NCBI GenBank assembly: GCA_038522635.1
Contig: JBCBJZ010000090.1
Span: 1-15,238 of the forward strand
Source of the DNA: JBCBJZ01 sp038522635
Lineage (GTDB): Bacteria > Pseudomonadota > Alphaproteobacteria > Rhizobiales > Hyphomicrobiaceae
DNA: 15,238 nt
Direction of reading: 5' to 3'
A program made the translations under genes and the position numbers. Of the stretch, positions 8,477 through 15,238 are shown piece by piece; within the stretch, counting starts at the first letter, position 1, and the number at the start of each line of letters is the position of its first letter. Below the pieces are notes generated by a model. It was given only the letters and a program-made list of their open reading frames with translations. It had not been told where the DNA came from and searched no databases.

Positions 8477-9394
8477 TCAGGTTGCTGCGGCCTCCGGATC
8501 GATCTGCAGCAGGCTGGTGGCGGTGCCGACCTTGGCAAGCGGGTTGCGCGGACGCCATGTGCCGCGCTCGACCTGCGTTAAGAAGCGCGACGCCAACGTG
8601 TTGAACAAGGCCGGCTCCTCCAGCGACACCGCGTGGCCGCTTCCGGGCAGGATCGCCAACTGCGCGCTTGGCATCAACCGCTTGAGCCACAGGTTGACGT
8701 CCAGACAGGGCTCATCCTCATCGCCCACCATGAGCAACAGCGGCACCTCGACGGCGCGCAACCCGTCTTCAAGATCATAAAGTGAGGGGCGCAACGCCTG
8801 GACCTGGCGAAGCGTGCGCGCGGCCCCGCGCGGGGGATGTTCCTTGAGGTAAGCTACGAACTGCGCCCACCCCAGCGGGTCCTTGTCGAACAACTGGATG
8901 CGGGTACCACCGCGCCCGATCTGTTCTGCTGCGATACGATGCGCGCCCTCAAGCTGCGCCGCCGTTGCCCGGGTCTCAGCGAGATAGGCGTCGCGTGTGT
9001 CGCGCAACGCGCCGGACCCCGCCCCGGCGGCGATCACGCCATGGCAGCGCTCTGGATGGTGAAGCGCCAGTTGAAGCGCCGTGTAGCCACCCATGCTGAG
9101 GCCGATCACGTGCGTGCGCGCCACGCCCGCCGCATCGAGCACACAAAGCGCATCGCGGTTGGCGCGCGCCTGGCCGTAGGCGGCATCGTCATCGGGCACA
9201 TCGGAGGGCGGATAGCCCCGCGCCGCCGTCACGATGCAGCGGTAATCGCGCGCGAAATGGGCGATCTGCGCATCCCAACTGCGGTGATCGCCACCGAACT
9301 CGTGCAGAAACAGCAACGCCGGTCCATCGTCGCGCCCGCAGGCCGCCGCATGGAGCGCAACGCCATCATCGGCGACCACAGGAATGCGTTCCAT
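8477..9394 (-). CDS. Alpha/beta-fold hydrolase
   Basis: A 305-residue alpha/beta hydrolase with the complete triad: nucleophile Ser100 in GLSMGG (98-103), an acid in VGDEDEP (most likely Asp227), and His254 in GSGHAV. The HEFGG loop at 31-35 supplies the usual oxyanion-hole element. The cap (about 130-205) is of the 3-oxoadipate enol-lactonase/haloperoxidase-like type, but nothing in it fixes the substrate. No signal peptide is seen, so it should be cytosolic. I chose the ATG at 9392-9394 because AGGAG lies 6 nt upstream; the in-frame start at 9463 adds 23 residues unlike the family. The last 25 residues extend past the usual end of the fold. It is followed by a crotonase-family gene on the same strand, suggesting a small acyl-compound catabolic unit. 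Confidence 0.92.
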   Translation of the reverse strand: MERIPVVADDGVALHAAACGRDDGPALLFLHEFGGDHRSWDAQIAHFARDYRCIVTAARGYPPSDVPDDDAAYGQARANRDALCVLDAAGVARTHVIGLSMGGYTALQLALHHPERCHGVIAAGAGSGALRDTRDAYLAETRATAAQLEGAHRIAAEQIGRGGTRIQLFDKDPLGWAQFVAYLKEHPPRGAARTLRQVQALRPSLYDLEDGLRAVEVPLLLMVGDEDEPCLDVNLWLKRLMPSAQLAILPGSGHAVSLEEPALFNTLASRFLTQVERGTWRPRNPLAKVGTATSLLQIDPEAAAT

Positions 9395-9691
9395 CGTCTT
9401 CTCCTCTTCGAACCAACAAACAGGGACGCATCTGCGCTCCATCGCGCCTGCAAACGGACCCACGCGAGGCGAGCCAACCGGTGCATCCTTGCCCTACTCC
9501 GGTCGCTTTCCACGCTCAGAAGCATCAGGTGTTTTGACGCCCAGCCGGCAATCGTTTGATGTAGGTTGACGCGGTCCTTGACTTAGTTGTTGACGGGGGC
9601 GCGGATGAAGGCGCTCAAGACGCATTGAAGGGGCCTGAGGCGAGATCGGCAAGCCCGCAAGCGGACGGTGAATGACATGATGGGGACCTCT
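9395..9691. other. Divergent intergenic region with three evenly spaced TTGAC motifs
   Basis: This 297-bp gap separates the hydrolase (minus) from the MlaC-like gene (plus). It holds TTGAC at 9566, 9578 and 9590, i.e. three direct repeats at exact 12-bp steps. The spacing puts them on nearly the same face of the helix, as for tandem sites of a response regulator. No clear -10 follows any of them, and the regulator is unknown. Confidence 0.4.
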
Positions 9692-10309
9692 ATGCACGCG
9701 TTTAGCGTAGCGCCGTCGCGGCTTGGCCGGCGGCTACCGCGGGCAGCATCCTTGCTGATTGCGTTTGCCATCGTGTGCGCCACGATGATCGCGCTGCCCG
9801 TGCAAGAGGCCCGTGCCGATCGTGCCTCCGCCTTCATGAAGAAGGTCACGACGGCTCTGCTGAGGGCCTCGCGCAAGAATTCATCTGTCGCCCTTGAGCG
9901 CGTGATCGCCCGCTACGCGGATGTGCCCTACATCGGGCGCTATTCGCTCGGTCGCTACGCCCGTGCGTTGCCGCGGCGCGATCGGGCCCGTTACCAACGC
10001 GGGATGGTACGGTTTATGGCGCGCTATGCCGCCGGCGAAGCGCCTAAGTATCCCGTGCGCAACGTGCGCGTGCTGAGCCGCGGCTTCCGGATCAGCGGCG
10101 GGATTGGCGTCGACACCCGTGTCGTCCTTCGCAACGGGACGAGTTACGACATCCGCTGGCTGCTGGTCCGTCGCGGCGGGACCTATAAGGTGCGTGACGT
10201 CCAGGTGGTGGGCATCTGGATCCTGCAGTTCCAGCGCACGTTGTTCCGCAAGTTCATTGAGGAAAAGGGTGGCCGCGTGGCCGCGCTCGTTCGGGTGCTG
10301 ACGCGCTGA
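9692..10309 (+). CDS. Secreted MlaC/Ttg2D/HpnM-family lipid-transport auxiliary protein
   Basis: This looks like a periplasmic lipid-binding component of the MlaC family, which shuttles phospholipid (or in HpnM forms serves hopanoid transport) between membranes. In 205 residues: a positively charged N-terminus, a hydrophobic stretch LLIAFAIVCATMIALPV (21-37), a likely signal peptidase I site after ARA (residue 42), then family landmarks YIGRYSLGRYAR (80-91), the strand run KYPVRNVRVLSR, IRWLLVRRGGTYKVRDVQVVG and the end IWILQFQRTLFRKFI..KGG. No mlaD, mlaE or mlaF lies in the window. The ATG at 9692 has GGGGA 6 nt upstream; in-frame starts at 9668 (GTG), 9677 and 9680 are possible. The mature protein is unusually Arg-rich. 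It is convergent with the RNA methyltransferase gene, 22 nt apart. HpnM is an alternative label. Confidence 0.85.
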   Translation: MHAFSVAPSRLGRRLPRAASLLIAFAIVCATMIALPVQEARADRASAFMKKVTTALLRASRKNSSVALERVIARYADVPYIGRYSLGRYARALPRRDRARYQRGMVRFMARYAAGEAPKYPVRNVRVLSRGFRISGGIGVDTRVVLRNGTSYDIRWLLVRRGGTYKVRDVQVVGIWILQFQRTLFRKFIEEKGGRVAALVRVLTR

Positions 10310-10331
10310 CGTTTCAGCCGGTCTTTCCTTA

Positions 10332-11636
10332 TCAACGCTTAAACACCGCCACAGCTTCAACATGCGCGCTCCAGGCGAACTGGTCGACCGCCGTTAGTCG
10401 CGTCAGCCGGTAGCCGCCGTCGATCAGCGTGCGAGCATCGCGGGCGAGCGTCGCCGGGTTGCAGGAAACCGCGACCACCACCGGCACCTTCGATTGGGCC
10501 AAGACCTGCGCTTGCGCCTTCGCGCCGGCCCGCGGTGGATCGAAGATCACCACCTCGGCCGCATCAAGCTCTTTCACGTTCAAGGGATCTGCGTAAAGGT
10601 CACGCGTGACGGCCTCGATGGGCTTCAGCCGGCGTCCCTGCCGGTGCGCCTGCTGCAACGCTGAGACCGCCGCGCGATCGCCGTCGTAAGCGCGCACCCG
10701 CGCTGAGCGCGCAAGGCCCAGCGCAAACGTGCCGAGCCCGCAAAAGAGGTCGATCACCTCACGGGCCGGACCGACCGCTTCGCTGATCAACGCCAGCAAC
10801 GCTGCATCCGCCTCTTCGCTCGCCTGCAAAAACGCGCCTGGCGGTATCTCAACATCGACGCCAGCGAAGGCCACATACGGCGTTGCCTGCTGCAGCACGA
10901 TGTCATCATCGATGGTGAGGCGAACGAGTTGCCCCCGCTGCGCAACATCGATCAGGCTTTGACGCAGGTTCGGATCGTTCAGACGTGCAACGCCGGTGAT
11001 CGCCACATCGAGGCCATTGCGCGCGAGCGTCACCGCAAGGCGTGCTGTGCCCTTCCGCGTGAGCAGCGGGTGGATGAGCTTGCGTAGTACGGGCAGCTGC
11101 GCCTCAAGTTCGGGGCGCAGGACTTTGCAAGTGCGCAAATCGACGAGCGTTTCCGCGCGCGCCTCGTGGAAGCCCAGCATCACACCCTTCTTGGTGCGCC
11201 GCGCGGTGAACGTGGCTCGCCGACGCGCCGCGTGGGCAAAGCGTACCGGCCCCTCAACGTCGATCGCAAGCCCGCGCGCAGCGAACGCTTGGGCAAGCCG
11301 GTCGCGCTTGAATGCCTCGTAGAGCGGTGCGGCGGCGTGTTGCAGCGCGCAGCCCCCGCAGCGGCCAAAGTGCGGGCATGGCGCGCGCACACGGGCATCA
11401 CTCGCGCGTTCGATGCGGATGCCGGTCGCGCGACCGTCCTCGATGTGGGCCGTTATGATTTCATCGGGCAAGGTATAAGGCGCGTAGACGTCGGCCGCGT
11501 TTGCCGTGCTTTCGCCCCTCGCGTCTGATGAGGGTGCAGCATCGCAAAGCGGCCGCGCCAGGCCCTCACCGGCGCTGCCGAGGCGCGTGACGATCATCCG
11601 CGCGCGCTGCGCAGCAGGTTCCAGCGCTTCAGCCAT
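10332..11636 (-). CDS. Fe-S-containing class I SAM RNA (uracil-5-)-methyltransferase, TrmA/RumA family
   Basis: Probably makes m5U in rRNA, as RlmD/RumA does, though tRNA cannot be excluded. The 434 residues show a short TRAM-like N-terminus (VTRLGSAGEGLARP, 16-29), a 4Fe-4S cysteine set (Cys87, Cys93, Cys96 in CPHFGRCGGC plus Cys170), PPGAFLQ (265-271), SAM motif I DLFCGLGTF (296-304), DPPRAG (366-371) and the catalytic nucleophile Cys392 in SCNPATLARD. A general-base Glu (Glu427, in HVEAVAVF) lies near the C-terminus. A low-complexity insert (about 31-49) interrupts the TRAM region. Its ATG lies 8 nt inside the end of tlyA, so the two are translationally linked. It ends 22 nt from the convergent MlaC-like gene. 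Family is secure; the exact target base is not. Confidence 0.93.
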   Translation of the reverse strand: MAEALEPAAQRARMIVTRLGSAGEGLARPLCDAAPSSDARGESTANAADVYAPYTLPDEIITAHIEDGRATGIRIERASDARVRAPCPHFGRCGGCALQHAAAPLYEAFKRDRLAQAFAARGLAIDVEGPVRFAHAARRRATFTARRTKKGVMLGFHEARAETLVDLRTCKVLRPELEAQLPVLRKLIHPLLTRKGTARLAVTLARNGLDVAITGVARLNDPNLRQSLIDVAQRGQLVRLTIDDDIVLQQATPYVAFAGVDVEIPPGAFLQASEEADAALLALISEAVGPAREVIDLFCGLGTFALGLARSARVRAYDGDRAAVSALQQAHRQGRRLKPIEAVTRDLYADPLNVKELDAAEVVIFDPPRAGAKAQAQVLAQSKVPVVVAVSCNPATLARDARTLIDGGYRLTRLTAVDQFAWSAHVEAVAVFKR

Positions 11637-12372
11637 CGTACACCGCGCCGATCAACCACTCTTGATTGCCATCACCACCGGGCAGCGGCGACGCGAACGG
11701 CGCGCTGCACCGCCACCGCGTGTGCTCTTCGATGTGGGCGCGCACCCGTGCGACCGCGGCGGTCGTGGCCTCAGCGCTAGTGACCAGTCCACCTTTACCG
11801 ATGTGCGCGCGGCCAACCTCGAACTGTGGCTTGACCAGCACCACCAGCCAACGCGGATCGACCAACAAAGACAGCGGTACGCCAAGCACTTTCGTGAGCG
11901 AAATGAAGCTGACATCGGCCACCAGCACGCTGGGCGGCGGGCTCAGATCCGCGGCGGTCAACGCGCGCGCATCGCACCCTTCGCGCAGGCGCACGCGTGG
12001 ATCATCGCGCAAGCTCGCATGAAGTTGCCCCTGCCCCACGTCGATCGCGTGAACAAGGGCGGCGCCTTGCGCCAGCAGCACCTGCGTGAACCCGCCCGTG
12101 GAAGCGCCAACATCCACCGCCACGTGCCCCGTCGCATCGAAGCCGAACCTTGCCAGGGCGTGCTCAAGCTTAAAGCCTGCCCGTGAGACATAAGCACGGG
12201 CTGGATCATCGATCGTGATCGTATCATCGGGACTGACGCGCTGCCCGGCCTTCACCGCAGGCACACCCGCCACCTGCACACAACCGCGCTGGATCGCATC
12301 GCGCGCCCGCGCCCGCGTCGCGTAATGCCCAAGCACATGCAGCACCGTGTCCAGGCGTTGGCGCGCGCTCAT
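11629..12372 (-). CDS. tlyA: TlyA-family rRNA 2'-O-methyltransferase (S4 plus FtsJ-like domains)
   Basis: TlyA proteins methylate ribose 2'-OH groups of rRNA; the older name hemolysin A is misleading. The 247 residues contain an N-terminal S4 RNA-binding domain (about 1-60, RLDTVLHVLGHYATRARAR) and an FtsJ-like methyltransferase with SAM motif DVGASTGGF (87-95) and IDVGQGQL (110-117). The K-D-K-E tetrad is complete: Lys68 in SRAGFKLEHA, Asp153 in VADVSFISL, Lys181 in LVKPQFEVG and Glu238 in GNQEWLIGA. It starts 21 nt after the dxs stop and its end overlaps the next gene by 8 nt, so it is probably the middle gene of a three-gene transcript. The ribosome site is weak, consistent with coupling. 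Length matches the family. Confidence 0.95.
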   Translation of the reverse strand: MSARQRLDTVLHVLGHYATRARARDAIQRGCVQVAGVPAVKAGQRVSPDDTITIDDPARAYVSRAGFKLEHALARFGFDATGHVAVDVGASTGGFTQVLLAQGAALVHAIDVGQGQLHASLRDDPRVRLREGCDARALTAADLSPPPSVLVADVSFISLTKVLGVPLSLLVDPRWLVVLVKPQFEVGRAHIGKGGLVTSAEATTAAVARVRAHIEEHTRWRCSAPFASPLPGGDGNQEWLIGAVYDG

Positions 12373-12393
12373 CGCAGCCGTCTCGTCATGGCC

Positions 12394-14328
12394 TCAGGCG
12401 TGCCGCCCAGCCTCATTGGCTTGCACGTCACGGCCCAAAGCCCCAAGCACTTTGGCGACAATCCCACTCGCGTTCATGCCGGCGCGGTCGTACATTTTTT
12501 CAGGCTTGTCGTGATCGATGAAGGTGTCGGGCAGCACGCAGGCGCGCACTTTCAGGCCGCGATCCAGATGACCGGCCTCACTCAGATGGTGCAACACGTG
12601 CGAGCCAAAGCCGCCGACCGAGCCCTCTTCGACGGTGATCAACACCTCATGATGGAGCGCCAGTTCATCGACAAGCGCGGTATCAAGCGGCTTGGCAAAG
12701 CGCGCATCGGCAACCGTTGTTGAAAGCCCAAGCCCTGCAAGTTGATCGGCCGCCCGCAGGCTTTCGCCGAGCCGCGTCCCAAGCGACAGCAACGCCACGG
12801 TTGAGCCCTGCCGAATGATCCGCCCCTTGCCGATCTCAAGCGGCACGCCGACGTCAGGCATGTCGACGCCCACGCCCTCGCCGCGCGGATAACGCAGCGC
12901 GCTCGGCCGGTCGTCCAGCGCCACTTGTGTTGCAACCATGTGCTTGAGTTCGGCTTCATCGGATGCCGCCATCAGCACGAAGTTCGGGAGGCAGCCCAGA
13001 TAGGCGAGGTCGAACGCGCCCGCGTGAGTGGGCCCGTCAGCGCCGACGAGGCCTGCGCGGTCCAGGGCAAAACGCACCGGCAACTTCTGGATCGCCACAT
13101 CGTGCACGACCTGGTCGTAGGCGCGCTGCAGGAAGGTGGAGTAGATCGCCGCGAAAGGCTTGTAACCCTCCGTCGCAAGGCCTGCAGCGAAAGTGACCGC
13201 GTGCTGCTCAGCGATCCCCACGTCGAACGTGCGCTCAGGATAGGTTTTGGCGAAGAGATCCAGGCCCGTGCCCGAGGGCATGGCCGCGGTGATGGCGACG
13301 ATCTTATCGTCTTCGCGCGCCTCATCGATGAGCGCGTTGGCGAACACCTTCGTGTAGGCCGGCGCATTCGGCGTCGGTTTAACCTGGGCACCGGTGATCA
13401 CGTTGAACTTCGAAACACCGTGGTACTTGTCAGCAGAGGCTTCGGCCGGCGCGTAGCCTTTGCCCTTCTTGGTGACCACGTGCACCAGCACCGGGCCGGT
13501 CTTCGCGTCCCGGGCATTCTTCAAGACGGGCAGCAGGATGTTGAGATCGTGCCCGTCGATGGGGCCAACATAATAAAAGCCAAGCTCCTCAAAGAGCGTG
13601 CCGCCGGTCCAATAGGTGCGCGTGTATTCCTCGGCGCGGGCGGCCGCCCGCTCCAACGACTTCGGCAGCCGCTTGGCGAACTGCTTGGCCGCCTCGCGGA
13701 AATGCAAATACGTGCCGCTCGACGTGATGCGCGCGAGGTAATGCGATAGCGCACCGCTGGGCTGCGCGATCGACATGTCATTGTCGTTCAGGATCACGGT
13801 GAGACGGCTGTTGCGCGCGCCCGCGTTGTTCATCGCCTCATAGGCCATGCCTGCGCTCATCGCGCCATCACCGATGACGGCGACCACGTTGTTGTCGCGA
13901 GCGCTAAGATCACGGGCGACAGCCATGCCAAGGCCGGCCGAGATGGACGTCGATGAATGGGCTGCGCCGAACGGATCGTAAGGGCTCTCATCGCGCTTGG
14001 TGAAACCGGAAAGGCCACCGCCCTGGCGCAACGTGCGAATGCGGTCCCGTCGCTCGGTCAAGATCTTGTGCGGGTAGCATTGGTGACCCACGTCCCAGAT
14101 CAACCGATCGTCGGGCGTGTTGAAGATGCGGTGCAGCGCGACGGTAAGTTCCACCACACCAAGGCCCGCACCGAGGTGGCCACCCGTCACCGAGACCGCG
14201 TCGATCATTTCTGCGCGCAATTCATCCGCGATCTGGCGCAGCTCCCCTTCAGGCATCGCACGCAGATCGGCCGGGTTGTGGATCTTGTCGAGAAGCGGCG
14301 TTGCGAGCGGAAGGGGCTGATCGTTCAC
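12394..14328 (-). CDS. dxs: 1-Deoxy-D-xylulose-5-phosphate synthase
   Basis: The thiamine-diphosphate enzyme that condenses pyruvate with glyceraldehyde 3-phosphate, the first and usually flux-setting step of the MEP route to isoprenoids (quinones, carotenoids, hopanoids). The 644 residues carry the family landmarks: SVTGGHLGAGLG (46-57, His51), WDVGHQCYPHK (78-88, His82), GAAHSSTSIS (121-130), the TPP motif GDGAMSAGMAYEAMN (153-167), NDNDMSI (181-187), and the DVGIAEQHAVTFAAG segment with the catalytic Glu of the C-terminal half. The start is GTG at 14326-14328, supported by a strong GGAGGAG 6 nt upstream and by N-terminal homology. No upstream xseB or ispA is present in the window, unlike many alphaproteobacteria. 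It leads a probable dxs-tlyA-RNA methyltransferase transcript. Confidence 0.97.
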   Translation of the reverse strand: MNDQPLPLATPLLDKIHNPADLRAMPEGELRQIADELRAEMIDAVSVTGGHLGAGLGVVELTVALHRIFNTPDDRLIWDVGHQCYPHKILTERRDRIRTLRQGGGLSGFTKRDESPYDPFGAAHSSTSISAGLGMAVARDLSARDNNVVAVIGDGAMSAGMAYEAMNNAGARNSRLTVILNDNDMSIAQPSGALSHYLARITSSGTYLHFREAAKQFAKRLPKSLERAAARAEEYTRTYWTGGTLFEELGFYYVGPIDGHDLNILLPVLKNARDAKTGPVLVHVVTKKGKGYAPAEASADKYHGVSKFNVITGAQVKPTPNAPAYTKVFANALIDEAREDDKIVAITAAMPSGTGLDLFAKTYPERTFDVGIAEQHAVTFAAGLATEGYKPFAAIYSTFLQRAYDQVVHDVAIQKLPVRFALDRAGLVGADGPTHAGAFDLAYLGCLPNFVLMAASDEAELKHMVATQVALDDRPSALRYPRGEGVGVDMPDVGVPLEIGKGRIIRQGSTVALLSLGTRLGESLRAADQLAGLGLSTTVADARFAKPLDTALVDELALHHEVLITVEEGSVGGFGSHVLHHLSEAGHLDRGLKVRACVLPDTFIDHDKPEKMYDRAGMNASGIVAKVLGALGRDVQANEAGRHA

Positions 14329-14607
14329 GTTGTACTCCTCCTCGCTTCAGGCTTGGCGCGAGACCGCCGGAAGCATTGATTGACAGTCGTTTAGCGCTGC
14401 GCACCGGTCTTCGGCCGGGATGGCCCGGGATGGCATTGTGATCGCCGGTCGGATATCACTAATCTCAAGGTACGCCAACGCGCGGCGCCAAGATCAGGGT
14501 CAATGGTCGCATCTTCCTGCGCCTGACCGCGCGGTCCGTGCGGGCGTGTGGCAACCCCGGCAGAAGACGACGCCACCCAACGACAAGACCCAAGCAGGAG
14601 TGCTCCC
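14329..14607. other. Divergent intergenic region between dxs and the DsbA-like gene
   Basis: This 279-bp gap must hold promoters for both directions. On the minus strand TTGGCG (14473-14478) and TATCCG (14450-14455), 17 bp apart, form a weak sigma-70 candidate for dxs. A short direct repeat, CGGGATGGC, occurs twice near 14415-14434. Neither is convincing, and I see no RNA gene. Confidence 0.3.
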
Positions 14608-15238
14608 ATGGCAGACGCGACCTCCGCTCTAGAACCACCGCACTTCCTCTACATCGTCGATCCCATGTGCTCGTGGTGTTACGGATTTTCAGGTGTCATC
14701 GCGGCACTTGCAGCCCAGTTCGAAGGTCGCCTTCCGGTGCGCATCAACGTGGGCGGTTTGCGTGCGGGCAACACACGCGCGATGAGTGCCGACGACAAGG
14801 CCTACATCAAGGGCGCGTGGCAGCGGGTGGGCGAGGCCAGCGGACGCTCGTTCGACTTCGCCTTCTTCGAGCGCGAAGGCTTCGTTTACGACACCGAGCC
14901 CGCCTGTCGCGCTGTGGTCACCATGCGCACGTTGGCGCCGGAGCGTGCGCTGAGCTTCGTCGGCGTCATTTCGCAGGCGTTCTACGGCGCCAACCAGGAC
15001 ACCACGGACGCCGACGTGCTGGCAGATCTCGCCCGCGAGCACGGTGTTGATCGCACGGCCTTTGCGGAGACGTTCATCGCGCCCGACACGCGCAACGCGA
15101 CGTTTCACGACTTTCTGACGGCCCAGCAAATGGGCGTGCACGGCTTCCCTACGCTTCTCGCCAAAACCGGCCAAGGCTACCAGCTCGTCACAAATGGATT
15201 TCGCCCGCTTGAGGCCCTTGCCGACCCGCTCGAACGCT
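14608..15238 (+). CDS. DsbA/FrnE-family thioredoxin-fold protein (3' end outside window)
   Basis: The reading frame is open from the ATG at 14608 to the window edge (210 codons seen) and has an excellent ribosome site, AGGAG 7 nt before the ATG. The protein begins HFLYIVDPMCSWCYGF, with the CxxC pair Cys21/Cys24 of the DsbA superfamily, and carries the GVHGFPT loop whose Pro181 is the expected cis-proline of a thioredoxin fold. A helical insert lies between these two motifs, as in DsbA and FrnE proteins. There is no signal peptide, so it should act in the cytoplasm as a thiol-disulfide oxidoreductase, isomerase or glutathione-linked enzyme. 2-Hydroxychromene-2-carboxylate isomerases share the fold but lack this CxxC. 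Only a short C-terminal part should be missing. Confidence 0.88.
   Translation, partial: MADATSALEPPHFLYIVDPMCSWCYGFSGVIAALAAQFEGRLPVRINVGGLRAGNTRAMSADDKAYIKGAWQRVGEASGRSFDFAFFEREGFVYDTEPACRAVVTMRTLAPERALSFVGVISQAFYGANQDTTDADVLADLAREHGVDRTAFAETFIAPDTRNATFHDFLTAQQMGVHGFPTLLAKTGQGYQLVTNGFRPLEALADPLER

Noticed and set aside
12925..13749. A 274-residue plus-strand open frame opposite dxs
   Set aside because: Antisense shadow of dxs; the dxs frame carries all family motifs and this one none.

Overview
The window looks like chromosomal DNA from a GC-rich alphaproteobacterium. The support is: MetH split into two adjacent genes, an ArsR-type regulator fused to a methyltransferase ahead of metF, a dxs-tlyA-RNA methyltransferase run, and high G+C with strong third-position GC. 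The split MetH and this regulator remind me of Caulobacterales-like or related lineages, but the sequence alone does not fix the order. I see no phage, transposase, CRISPR, tRNA or rRNA signals. This is mostly core metabolism.

Region 1 (108-6581, minus strand) is a methionine and one-carbon block transcribed right to left. It starts with a SahR-like ArsR/SAM-methyltransferase fusion. Next comes metF (5,10-methylenetetrahydrofolate reductase), coupled to it by an ATGA overlap. Then come two genes that together make cobalamin-dependent methionine synthase: the homocysteine-binding half, then the folate/cobalamin/reactivation half. MetF makes 5-methyl-THF and MetH uses it to methylate homocysteine. 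A perfect 16-bp palindrome (6559-6574) sits inside the promoter ahead of the regulator, which points to autoregulation of the block. Two structures break up the transcript: a dispersed two-hairpin element between metF and metH part 1, and a terminator-like hairpin with a U tract between the two metH genes.

Region 2 (6828-7621, plus strand) holds an unrecognised two-helix membrane protein followed by a second copy of the two-hairpin element, placed and built like an intrinsic terminator.

Region 3 (7648-9394, minus strand) is a probable two-gene unit: an alpha/beta hydrolase with a complete Ser-Asp-His triad, then a crotonase-fold protein lacking one of the two usual catalytic glutamates. The substrate is unknown.

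Region 4 (9692-10309, plus strand) is a secreted MlaC/Ttg2D/HpnM-family protein with no other Mla genes beside it. Its upstream region has three TTGAC motifs at exact 12-bp steps.

Region 5 (10332-14328, minus strand) is a tight run: dxs (entry to the MEP isoprenoid pathway), tlyA (S4 plus FtsJ-like rRNA 2'-O-methyltransferase), and a TrmA/RumA-family Fe-S m5U RNA methyltransferase. A 21-nt gap and an 8-nt overlap suggest one transcript.

Region 6 (14608-15238, plus strand) is a DsbA/FrnE-type thioredoxin-fold protein cut off by the window edge.

I found no obviously new system. The most rewarding parts are the regulator-operator-operon arrangement and the structured dispersed repeat.
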